A DNA stretch of 64,000 bases, taken from positions 186,001 through 250,000 of the forward strand of contig NZ_SJDT01000003.1 in the NCBI RefSeq assembly GCF_004331995.1. The letters run 5' to 3'. A program made the position numbers and the translations under genes. Positions 18,957 through 26,128 of this stretch are shown piece after piece; position 1 is the first letter of the stretch; every line of letters begins with the position of its first letter. This DNA is from Arcanobacterium bovis. GTDB lineage: Bacteria > Actinomycetota > Actinomycetes > Actinomycetales > Actinomycetaceae. The notes below the pieces were generated by a model. It did no database searches, was not told the origin of the DNA, and saw only the letters and a program-made list of their open reading frames with translations.

Positions 18957-19436
18957 TTAGCACAGCTTGAATGAACAAACTGCTTCATTAGCTTGAGCGT
19001 GAACAGCCGAGACTTTCACGTCTTTTGTTTGCCCCCTCTTGGTGAGCACTACCGGCGTGATGAGGTTATAGCCGGCAGCTTTTACACGAGCTGCATCGAC
19101 TTTAACAATTGGCTCACCCGCCTGCACCGATTGACCGGACTCGGCGAGCACATTAAAGCCCTCACCTTTCAGTTCAACCGTTTCAAGTCCGATGTGAACT
19201 AACACTTCAACGCCTTGATCGGTGCGCATTGCAAAAGCGTGCCCGGTTTTGAAAACTTTCACAATCTCGCCCGCAACCGGCGCGAGAACCGTAAGCTCAT
19301 CGCCGTCGTCAGGCTGAACTGCGAAACCTTCACCCAGCATTTTTTGAGAAAATACCGGATCAGGTACCTGCGACACGTCCACCACATTGCCTGCAAATGG
19401 AGCGTGAAGTTCAGCTTTCTTGCTCAAACCAAACAT
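18957..19436 (-). CDS. PTS glucose/GlcNAc-type EIIA protein
   Basis: The 159-residue cytoplasmic protein passes phosphate from HPr to EIIB. The phospho-histidine is His81 in VLVHIGLETVELKGEGF and the helper is His66 in KTGHAFAM. Both match the Crr family. It is the last gene of the operon: its ATG shares one base with the stop of the EIICB gene (TAATG), so translation is coupled. The C-terminus ends in Cys, and a single-residue Cys near the end has no known role. Confidence 0.93.
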   Translation of the reverse strand: MFGLSKKAELHAPFAGNVVDVSQVPDPVFSQKMLGEGFAVQPDDGDELTVLAPVAGEIVKVFKTGHAFAMRTDQGVEVLVHIGLETVELKGEGFNVLAESGQSVQAGEPIVKVDAARVKAAGYNLITPVVLTKRGQTKDVKVSAVHAQANEAVCSFKLC

Positions 19437-21031
19437 TAATTTTCCTGCTCTCCTTGTAAAGCAACTGATTCGCCTTGAAGTTGGCGCGCAACTTCGTCAT
19501 ACACAAACTGTACCTGCGGACCAATAATAACCTGCACAGATTTCTGCGATGGACGAATCACACCTGCAACACCAGCTGCTTTAATATCGTTCTCCTTAAC
19601 GAGAAGGTGATCCTTGACCGACACACGCAGACGAGTTGCACAGTAATCGACAAGATCGATATTGGCGTGCCCACCAAGACCAGCGATAACCTGGGACGCA
19701 ACACTTGAATAGGTACGATCTTCAGCAAGGCTTGCACCGGCATCGGAATCATCGCCACGGCCAGGAGTCTTGAGGTTGAACTTGCCAATGGCGAAGTAGA
19801 ACACACCAAGGTAGATGACGAAGTAAACAACACCGAGCAAGAGAAGCATCCACCACTTGTTAGCCAATGGGTTTTGCGAGGAGAGGAACATATCCACAAA
19901 TCCAGCCGAGAAGCCGAAGCCTGCCGTCCAGTGGAAGAAAGCAGCCACAGCCAGGGAAATACCTGTCAAGATAGCGTGGATCAAGTAGAGCGCTGGAGCA
20001 ACGAAGAGGAAGGAGAATTCTACGGGTTCAGTCACACCTGTGAAGAATGCAGCAAGAGCAGCTGCAAGCATAAGCGATCCAACCACCTTGCGCTTAGCTT
20101 TATCTGCACGCAAGTAGATCGCAAGCGCAGCCCCAGGCATACCAAACATCATCACTGGGAAGAATCCAGCTTGGTACTTACCAATTTCACCAACCACAGT
20201 ACATGTAGTGCCATTCCAGACTCCTACACCAGGGCAGGTTGCAGCGGAAGTAGCAGCAGCAGCGGACTTGATGGTTTCGCCACCCTTGAGGAAGTTACCA
20301 ATATCGTTGATGCCCACAACGTCGAACCAGAAGATCGAGTTCAGAGCGTGATGCAGACCAGTTGGGAGAAGCAGGCGGTTTACCAAACCGTAAATACCAG
20401 CACCAACAGCGCCCAGACCCTGAATCGACTGACCGAACTGGAAGAGAACATTGTATACGAATGGCCAAACGAGGTAGAGAACGCCTGCTAGAACGATCGA
20501 CAGGCCCATCGTCACGATTGGAACAAGGCGACGGCCCGCAAAGAATGCCAAGAAGTCTGGAAGTTTGGTTTGGTGGAAGCGGTTATAGCACCATGCTGCC
20601 AAAATACCAACGAGGATACCGATCAGTACGTTCTTTTCGTTGACCGCCTCCCAGCCTTGGGATGCCCATTCAAGCGCTGCATCGCCCTTGAGCGCTTTGT
20701 AATCTGCAATACCACGGTAGCTCGCGATAGCCGCTGGAGCTAGTAGCAACTTAACCGCTGTAAAGCCCAAGAAGCCGGAGAGAGCAGCAGCACCGTTGCT
20801 GTCTCGCGACAGACCAAAAGCCAACGCGATTGCGAATACATAGCCGAGATTATCGAGTACAGCGAGTCCCGATTTAATGAGAATAGCCGCAGTGACGCTG
20901 TTTGCTCCCCAACCGGTTGGATCAATCCAGTAACCGATTCCCATGAGGATGGCTGCTACCGGCATCACTGCCACAGCACCCATAATTGCACGTCCGAACC
21001 TTTGTAAGGCTCCTACGATTGTGTCTTTCAC
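19436..21031 (-). CDS. nagE: PTS EIICB permease, N-acetylglucosamine type
   Basis: The 531-residue protein imports and phosphorylates a hexose or amino sugar. The EIIC membrane domain (about 1-400) contains FFPVMMFGMPGAALAIYL and FFTGVTEPVEFSFLF, close to E. coli NagE as I recall it; a linker FNLKTPGR precedes EIIB, whose phospho-cysteine is Cys464 in DYCATRLRV. GTG at 21031 is preferred: it overlaps the antiterminator stop as GTGA and has AGAAGGAAA just upstream. A frame extension back to 21082 would overlap the upstream gene by 55 bp. GlcNAc is the likely substrate, glucose the alternative. Confidence 0.85.
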   Translation of the reverse strand: MKDTIVGALQRFGRAIMGAVAVMPVAAILMGIGYWIDPTGWGANSVTAAILIKSGLAVLDNLGYVFAIALAFGLSRDSNGAAALSGFLGFTAVKLLLAPAAIASYRGIADYKALKGDAALEWASQGWEAVNEKNVLIGILVGILAAWCYNRFHQTKLPDFLAFFAGRRLVPIVTMGLSIVLAGVLYLVWPFVYNVLFQFGQSIQGLGAVGAGIYGLVNRLLLPTGLHHALNSIFWFDVVGINDIGNFLKGGETIKSAAAATSAATCPGVGVWNGTTCTVVGEIGKYQAGFFPVMMFGMPGAALAIYLRADKAKRKVVGSLMLAAALAAFFTGVTEPVEFSFLFVAPALYLIHAILTGISLAVAAFFHWTAGFGFSAGFVDMFLSSQNPLANKWWMLLLLGVVYFVIYLGVFYFAIGKFNLKTPGRGDDSDAGASLAEDRTYSSVASQVIAGLGGHANIDLVDYCATRLRVSVKDHLLVKENDIKAAGVAGVIRPSQKSVQVIIGPQVQFVYDEVARQLQGESVALQGEQEN

Positions 21032-21885
21032 TGACTTTCCTTCTGTTTGAATGGATGGATGACGCCGTCGCTCTGTCGCCATGCATGCAAGGTGACCGAC
21101 AAGAACGCGACTTCCCCAAGCGCGAGCAGTGGAACGGCGTCCACCTGGAGAAGCTGAGCAATAATTCGCTGAGCTACGTCGAATTCTTGTGGTAAATCCC
21201 GAGAAATAGCACGCAGTGCATCATTCTTGCGGAACATTCCGCTCTCGATCCGCCGCATCGTTGCGAGAATAGATGCACTCACCTCCTCGGGCACCTCACG
21301 CACAATGCCAAGCGACTGACCGGCGTCGTTGATAATTGTCGCAAGCCGATTTGCCTGCTCTAAAGGCTGCTTCACGGTAACGCCGCTGCGCGCAGCGTTA
21401 AGGTGAAGTGCGATAAAAGCAGCTTCGTCGGCGGGAAGAATAATTCCCGAATGCGTATTTATGTAGGTGAGCACGGCTTCGGCTGCTGCGAATTCTTCCG
21501 GGAAAACGGCACGAATTTCAGTCATCAAGTTATTGCGGATAACTTGCCCGTCGTGCAGGCGCTGCATTGCGAAAATCAGATGGTCTGAAAGCAAGAGATA
21601 CACGGAGGGATGCAACTCCCCCAAAATATCAGCTGCGAGTTCAATACCACCCGAAATGGCATCAAGCGCTTGCTCAGGCAAGTTTTGCGCTTGCTTGAGG
21701 AACTGAATGCGTTGTGCGCTCACTTCTACATAGTGGCGGTGTGCTTCACCATGCTCTATAGAATCCCCAGGACGGCGCCCAAAACCGATGCCCCTGCCCA
21801 CAATGATGTGTTCAGAGTCATTATTACGCACGAGTACAGCGTTATTGTTGAACACTCGCACTATGTGATGGGCTTGGTCATCCAC
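21028..21885 (-). CDS. BglG/LicT-type transcription antiterminator
   Basis: The 285-residue protein has the co-antiterminator RNA-binding domain at the N-terminus (VRVFNNNAVLVRNNDSEHII then GRGIGFGRRPGD) and two PRD domains (about 65-170 and 172-280) with candidate regulatory histidines, for example in LSDHLIF, ALHLNAAR and SVTLHAWR. Such proteins bind a RAT hairpin in nascent RNA and prevent termination when their PTS sugar is present. A RAT match lies in the leader of this same operon (21935-21963), so it likely controls itself and the PTS genes downstream. A 4-bp GTGA overlap couples it to the permease gene. Confidence 0.93.
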   Translation of the reverse strand: MDDQAHHIVRVFNNNAVLVRNNDSEHIIVGRGIGFGRRPGDSIEHGEAHRHYVEVSAQRIQFLKQAQNLPEQALDAISGGIELAADILGELHPSVYLLLSDHLIFAMQRLHDGQVIRNNLMTEIRAVFPEEFAAAEAVLTYINTHSGIILPADEAAFIALHLNAARSGVTVKQPLEQANRLATIINDAGQSLGIVREVPEEVSASILATMRRIESGMFRKNDALRAISRDLPQEFDVAQRIIAQLLQVDAVPLLALGEVAFLSVTLHAWRQSDGVIHPFKQKESQ

Positions 21886-21934
21886 GGAGGCTCCTCATTG
21901 AGCGGGCACGAAAGTAAGCCTTACGCGCCCTTCC

Positions 21935-21963
21935 GGTAATGCCTGCATTATCAGTAACACCCG
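21935..21963 (-). promoter_or_regulatory. RAT antiterminator site in the leader of the PTS operon
   Basis: The minus-strand RNA reads GGGTGTTACTGATAATGC followed by AGGCATTACC. This follows the consensus of LicT/SacT-family ribonucleic antiterminators (GG-TTGTTACTG...GCAGGC-AAACC). It ends about 50 bases before the antiterminator ATG at 21885. The 3' arm GCATTAC could instead pair with GTAAGGC (21918-21924 region) to form a competing hairpin followed by TTACTTT, a possible terminator. Site identity is read from sequence; the competing fold is inferred. Confidence 0.75.
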
Positions 21964-22065
21964 ATGGGGTAAAGTCGAGAATAATCCTATGCTCAAGTAG
22001 TACCGAAAGCAACTATTCTCACGCATTAGTCTTAGAAATATTGTTTCGCATACTTCAACGCTAAA

Positions 22066-23202
22066 ATGGGGAGCATGACATTACCAAGCGTTGAGAATAT
22101 TACTGCTGAGCTAGCAAAAGTTATCGATCCTGAAATTCGCCGTCCTATTACTGAACTGGGCATGGTGCGTTCTGTTGAAGTGCACGATACCGGCAAAGTT
22201 ACGGTGCATATTGATCTGACTACCGCTGGATGTCCTTTGCGCGACACAATCGCCGCAGATGTGAAGAAGGTTTTGGGTGAGCTTGACGGTGTGATCGGCA
22301 CGAACGTCGTCATGGGCGTCATGGACGAAGAACAGAAAGCAAAACTGCGCGAAACGCTGCGCGGCGGGGCTCCCGAACGGGTAATCCCCTTTGCTCAGCC
22401 TGGCAACTTGACGCGCGTATACGCTATTTCTTCTGGTAAAGGCGGCGTGGGCAAGTCATCGATGACTGTTAACCTCGCAACCGCAATGGCGGCATCAGGG
22501 CTCAAAGTGGGAATCGTGGATGCCGATATTTATGGTTTCTCGATTCCACAGATGATGGGCGTAACCACTCCTCCACAGGTGATCGACAAAATGATTATCC
22601 CGCCAGTGGCACACGGCGTGAAGGTAATCTCGATTGGCATGTTTTTGCAGGACAACTCGCCGGTAGTGTGGCGCGGGCCTATGCTCCACCGCGCGCTCGA
22701 GCAGTTCTTCGGAGACGTCTTCTGGGGCGATCTAGACGCCCTGCTCATTGACCTTCCACCAGGCACAGGCGATATTGCAATCTCGGTTGCCCAGCTCATT
22801 CCAGGTGCAGAAATCGTTGTTGTTACCACGCCACAGTCTGCTGCCGCGGAAGTCGCTGAGCGCGCAGGCGTGATGGCAAGCCAAACCGAGCAACGCGTGG
22901 TGGGCGTGATCGAGAATATGTCTTACCTCGCGATGCCAGACGGTAGCCGGATGGAGATTTTCGGTGCAGGTGGTGGCGACGCCGTCGCACAGCAGCTCAC
23001 GAATACGCTGGGTTACGACGTGCCCGTTATTGCTACGGTTCCCTTGGAACAGCCTTTGCGTGAAGGTGGCGACGCCGGCGTGCCACTGGCGATTCAAGAA
23101 GGCGAGTCAACGGCGCAAACTGCTATTCGAGAAGCTGCTGCTTCGTTGGCGAAGCGCGCACGTGGACTTTCCGGACGCTCCCTCGGAGTTTCCCCCGCGT
23201 AA
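22066..23202 (+). CDS. mrp: Mrp/NBP35-type Fe-S cluster carrier ATPase
   Basis: The 378-residue cytoplasmic protein has an N-terminal MIP18/DUF59 domain (about 5-85; contains AGCPLRDTI) and a P-loop ATPase with SSGKGGVGKSS and VDADIYGFSIPQMMG. Mrp proteins bind and deliver iron-sulfur clusters. Later motifs DLPPGTGD and VTTPQSAA are typical. Unlike many Mrp proteins it has no obvious C-x-x-C near the end, which is common in actinobacterial members. The start may be ATG 22066 or ATG 22075; neither has a well-spaced ribosome binding site. Confidence 0.92.
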   Translation: MGSMTLPSVENITAELAKVIDPEIRRPITELGMVRSVEVHDTGKVTVHIDLTTAGCPLRDTIAADVKKVLGELDGVIGTNVVMGVMDEEQKAKLRETLRGGAPERVIPFAQPGNLTRVYAISSGKGGVGKSSMTVNLATAMAASGLKVGIVDADIYGFSIPQMMGVTTPPQVIDKMIIPPVAHGVKVISIGMFLQDNSPVVWRGPMLHRALEQFFGDVFWGDLDALLIDLPPGTGDIAISVAQLIPGAEIVVVTTPQSAAAEVAERAGVMASQTEQRVVGVIENMSYLAMPDGSRMEIFGAGGGDAVAQQLTNTLGYDVPVIATVPLEQPLREGGDAGVPLAIQEGESTAQTAIREAAASLAKRARGLSGRSLGVSPA

Positions 23203-23255
23203 TCGTGCAAACCGGTATGATTACTGGCGGGCACGATCACTCTTGGAGATGAATA

Positions 23256-23885
23256 ATGACGCATGATAAAGCCTCCTCGTGGGCATACGCCGAGGATATC
23301 GCGGTTGAACCAGAGCTCATGGCACAGGCACGACTCGAAGCAGCCGAGCTTGGAATAACGTCCCTTTCCCCAGCTACAGGGCAGTTTCTCGCCACCTTGG
23401 CAAGAATGCCGCAGGTGAGCACGATAGCTGAGGTGGGCACTGGTACCGGCTTGTGCGGTCTATATATGCTTTGCGCTAGCGCAGATGCGGTTTTGACTAC
23501 GATCGATATTGAGTCTGAGGCACAGAATTACGCGCGCGATTTCTTCACCAAAGCGGGACTTCGCACCTCACGCTATCGGATTATCAATGGTCGCAGCGTG
23601 GATCTATTACCGCGCTTGGCACAAGAATCCTACGATTTGGTTCTTCTCGACGGCGACCCACTCGAAGCAGAAGGTGACTTCCACGAAGCTGTGCGTATGT
23701 TGCGCAAAGGCGGCATGATCGTGATTGCACATGCTCTCAACAACGACCGGGTAGCTGATCCGGCGCGCCGTGATGAAACCACGGTAGCTTTGCGCAATCT
23801 GGGGCATATCGCTATGGAATCAGAGGAAATTTCGTGTTCCTTGCTGCCACTAGGTGACGGCTTGCTCTTCGGAGTGAAGAATTAG
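23256..23885 (+). CDS. O-methyltransferase family 3
   Basis: The 209-residue SAM-dependent methyltransferase has motif I IAEVGTGTGLCGLYML, an acidic end of strand 2 (TIDIE) and the metal-binding LVLLDGDPLE, as in catechol/caffeoyl-CoA-type O-methyltransferases. The natural substrate is not predictable. A homologous gene occurs near mrp and DUF1003 in mycobacteria. The start follows CTTGGAGATGAATA, a usable site. It is the last core gene before the accessory region that begins at about 23886. Confidence 0.88.
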   Translation: MTHDKASSWAYAEDIAVEPELMAQARLEAAELGITSLSPATGQFLATLARMPQVSTIAEVGTGTGLCGLYMLCASADAVLTTIDIESEAQNYARDFFTKAGLRTSRYRIINGRSVDLLPRLAQESYDLVLLDGDPLEAEGDFHEAVRMLRKGGMIVIAHALNNDRVADPARRDETTVALRNLGHIAMESEEISCSLLPLGDGLLFGVKN

Positions 23886-23906
23886 GAGATTAAAGCCAAC
23901 CTAGAG

Positions 23907-24014
23907 GTGTATGGAATACGTGGGCAGTTGCGATCAGATGTGGCTCATGAGCTGCATCTGTTGGCAAAGTAACGGCTCCGGTGGGAGTAGGGGTTCAAGT
24001 CCCCCTCTGTACAT
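23907..24014 (+). ncRNA. tRNA-like element, non-canonical (about 105 nt)
   Basis: GTATGGA (23909-23915) can pair with TCTGTAC (24006-24012) as a 7-bp acceptor-like stem, extendable by two pairs outward. Directly inside its 3' arm is AGGGG-TTCAAGT-CCCC, which matches a T-arm and loop. A short arm GCTCC...GGGAG (23976-23987) resembles a variable arm. However, the anticodon arm is replaced by a near-perfect 12-bp hairpin (23935-23946 with 23949-23960, two G-U pairs), and there is no clear D-arm or 7-base anticodon loop. It is either a decayed or rearranged class II tRNA or a tRNA-mimic RNA. A 15-bp hairpin follows at 24023. Confidence 0.35.
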
Positions 24015-24022
24015 GAATCCAT

Positions 24023-24066
24023 AAGGAATCCCCTGTGTCTGAAGTTAAGCACAGGGGAGATTCCTT
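24023..24066. terminator. Hairpin between the tRNA-like element and the adhesin gene
   Basis: AAGGAATCCCCTGTG (24023-24037) pairs with CACAGGGG (24050-24057) and ATTCCTT (24060-24066), with a 2-base bulge. It lies 16 bases beyond the adhesin stop on the minus strand and 9 bases after the tRNA-like element on the plus strand, so it could end either transcript. No strong U-tract follows. Confidence 0.5.
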
Positions 24067-24081
24067 GAGAAGGTTAAAGAA

Positions 24082-25590
24082 TTATTGATCAAAAGTATCG
24101 AGCAGTTCGCTCGCTAACTTTATGTCAGTTTTCTTCAACCACTTGCACAGCTTCACCAGCAGCTTCACAGTTTTCTTCAACCACTTGCACAGCTTCACCA
24201 GCAGGGAGAAGAACAAAACCACTAATACATCATAAATAAGTGGCGAGTAGACATCTTCCACACCGAAGGTGGTGATGGGGTAGGCCTTGGCGGTTTGGGC
24301 AGGCAGGTTCGTGTCGAGGGTGATCACGTACTGTACCCATTGTCCTGGGAACACCATCGTGGAGTTGATTGAGGTTTGGTTACCGTCTTGCTTGGTCGAG
24401 CCCACGATGTCCTTGTGTGGGTCAGGGTTCCAAACATAGACCGGTGGCTCATTGGTCGGCACCGTTTTGTCGTTGTATTTCTCCCAACCCTTGTTGGTGA
24501 GCTGTACCGTTTGACCGTTGGTGTCGGTTTCTGGGGTGACGGGCTTAAACGCACCGGCAATGTAGAGTTTCATCACCGCTGGCTGAGACAAGCCCGCAGT
24601 GGTGGCCAAAAACTCTGGTTTCGCGGTCGCAATCGTGGTCGTACCATTGAGAGTGATGGTGAACTGGCTAGTGACGTCCACCCCGTCACGGTAGACGCGC
24701 GCTACCCCGGTATTGGTGAAGTCCACGTATTTCGCAGCTCCTGACCAGTCATCGGCAATCTGGTAGTCCGTGAGTGGGGCGGTGATGCCGTTTGGGATAG
24801 AGCCGGTGACGACGGAGCCTACCTTATCGCCGTGGAGGAAGAGTTTTTGGTCTGCTCCCACAGCGTTAGTTTTGTTAGGGTCCGAGGTAACCAGAGCACC
24901 ATTAGAGTCGAGTACCCATGCCTTGTTCGGGTTCGGGTCAGGCAACGGCGCGCCCCCGGGTTCTTTATCGTTGCGGGCGATACATACTGCTGAGAGAGTG
25001 CCTGAGCCCATCGCGTCGATCTTGGACTGACCAAGAGCACGCAGCTCGTTGGTGGTATCTAGGGTGTCGCTATTCCCCATAAAGTAGCTGTTCCAGCTAC
25101 CCATAATCGTGTTCCAGGACAAATTGTATTGGGTGATGCCATCATCGTTGGCTCGGGCATAGCCGCCACCAAACAGCGTGGGTGCTGAGGCGAGGGTGTA
25201 GTCATACATACCCAGGTAGACGACGCGCGCCTTAGTCGCGGGAATAGGGTCGTTCGCGCCACGAGCAATAGCTTCGTTAATCGCATTAGTACATGCTTCT
25301 TGGTAGTAGCCAGGCGCGCTGGTGCCAAACGAGGACTTACCGGAGTTGGCGAGCACCTTGGTAGCGAAGTAGTCAATCGAGGTTTGACCCCAACCTTGGG
25401 TAGGAGCAACGTTTGGAAAGAACTGATCTTCTGCGTACCATACAAAAGATTGGTCTGCGCCGTAACGGCTGATGGCTCCGCCTCCGGCGGTGCCTGCCCC
25501 ATTGCCTGCGAAGGCGAGAGGGCTCGTGAGAAGGGTTGCGCTGCATAGCGCTGCGAGAGTGCCGATAATTCGGCTCTTCTTGGGTTTCAT
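24082..25590 (-). CDS. Secreted adhesin-like surface protein, truncated C-terminus
   Basis: The 502-residue product begins MKPKKSRIIGTLAALCSATL with cleavage likely after LAFA, a Sec signal peptide. I chose ATG 25590 because AAAGGGAT lies upstream; the frame extends further to 25623. The mature part resembles actinomycete isopeptide-forming adhesin/fimbrial proteins: a Tyr/Asn-rich N-domain followed by a LFLHGDKVG...YQIADDW-type domain (about 240-400). Such proteins usually continue for hundreds of residues and end in LPXTG. Here no LPXTG is present. Instead the sequence runs into LIYDVLVVLFFSLL, then two copies of KLLVKLCKWLKKT encoded by a 42-bp tandem repeat, and stops at 24082. It may be a broken gene, or anchored by the hydrophobic stretch. 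Confidence 0.7.
   Translation of the reverse strand: MKPKKSRIIGTLAALCSATLLTSPLAFAGNGAGTAGGGAISRYGADQSFVWYAEDQFFPNVAPTQGWGQTSIDYFATKVLANSGKSSFGTSAPGYYQEACTNAINEAIARGANDPIPATKARVVYLGMYDYTLASAPTLFGGGYARANDDGITQYNLSWNTIMGSWNSYFMGNSDTLDTTNELRALGQSKIDAMGSGTLSAVCIARNDKEPGGAPLPDPNPNKAWVLDSNGALVTSDPNKTNAVGADQKLFLHGDKVGSVVTGSIPNGITAPLTDYQIADDWSGAAKYVDFTNTGVARVYRDGVDVTSQFTITLNGTTTIATAKPEFLATTAGLSQPAVMKLYIAGAFKPVTPETDTNGQTVQLTNKGWEKYNDKTVPTNEPPVYVWNPDPHKDIVGSTKQDGNQTSINSTMVFPGQWVQYVITLDTNLPAQTAKAYPITTFGVEDVYSPLIYDVLVVLFFSLLVKLCKWLKKTVKLLVKLCKWLKKTDIKLASELLDTFDQ
24126..24209. repeat. 42-bp tandem duplication in the 3' end of the adhesin gene
   Basis: CAGTTTTCTTCAACCACTTG and the following 17 bases occur at 24126-24162 and again at 24168-24204, giving a period of 42 bp, which preserves frame. 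Read in the alternative minus-strand frame the unit encodes GEAVQVVEENCEAA, then GEAVQVVEEN and a stop. That looks more protein-like than the KLCKWLKK reading used by the adhesin frame. Confidence 0.8.
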
Positions 25591-25981
25591 AATTTTATCC
25601 CTTTGCGAGAAAGCGGTATCCACGTTGTGTGGACACCCGTTTAGTGTGCGTTACTGCCTAGAAAGTTTTTGGGCTACTGACCAAGCAGCAATTGAGCCTT
25701 TACCCAATCGTCCTTTTTAGTGTGCGGATCATCTTTTTCTCTCACGCAGGAATGAAAAGACATACTCCCCCGGATTTGAGGGGTAGAAAAGGAAACGCTC
25801 ACGAGCGCTCATAGGCAAGGGAGTAGCGTGGTGTTTGGGTGGGCACGATTTTTAGCGGGAGGCACCCTCTACAATGAGAATACGAAGGAAAAATGCTGGT
25901 GGGAGCTGGTGTTACGAAACAATTTTTTGCACACACTCTTTAGGTGTAAGGCGATAGACCACGATTGCGAGGAGTGGAACA
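25591..25981. other. Intergenic region upstream of the adhesin gene
   Basis: The 390 bp before the tiny ORF hold the adhesin promoter. Two copies of TTTAGTGTGCG occur (about 25640 and 25717), a TCCAC-ACAA-GTGGA-type hairpin lies about 50 bases upstream of the adhesin start, and there is a CCCC...GGGG dyad near 25767. A plus-strand frame at 25828-26010 (60 codons) is Trp/Cys/Asn-rich without a ribosome binding site and I do not support it. Confidence 0.4.
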
Positions 25982-26062
25982 ATGACCAAAACACTAGCAA
26001 CCAACAATGATGTTGACGAAGTAAAAAGAACACTGACTACCGAAACAGCCAACTCACCCTAA
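25982..26062 (+). CDS. Tiny ORF, 26 residues (MTKTLATNNDVDEVKRTLTT...)
   Basis: ATG 25982 is preceded by GAGGAG at the right distance (25968-25973). The predicted peptide is MTKTLATNNDVDEVKRTLTT plus ETANSP, hydrophilic with no hydrophobic segment. The stop is followed within 10 bases by the terminator hairpin of the opposing gene. I recognise no family. It might be the remnant of a longer gene; confidence is low because short frames with a good ribosome binding site arise by chance. Confidence 0.25.
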   Translation: MTKTLATNNDVDEVKRTLTTETANSP

Positions 26063-26102
26063 GAAAAACAAAGAGCGCCAGCCACCAAAGTGACTGACGC
26101 TC
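26061..26102 (-). terminator. Intrinsic terminator of the single-pass surface protein gene
   Basis: On the minus strand, 26102 to 26073 folds into a 13-bp stem closed by TTTG. Its two non-Watson-Crick positions are G-U pairs on this strand but C-A mismatches on the other. It is followed by UUUGUUUUUCUU (26072-26061). This asymmetry and the U-tract show that it serves the minus-strand gene ending at 26129. Confidence 0.85.
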
Positions 26103-26128
26103 CCTAAAGGAAAGAACCGAGTTACAAA

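Noticed and set aside
23909-24013. Ordinary functional tRNA gene
   Set aside because: Acceptor and T-arm fit, but length is ~105 nt, the T-stem base is an A-C mismatch, and no 7-base anticodon loop or D-arm can be drawn. Kept only as a tRNA-like element.
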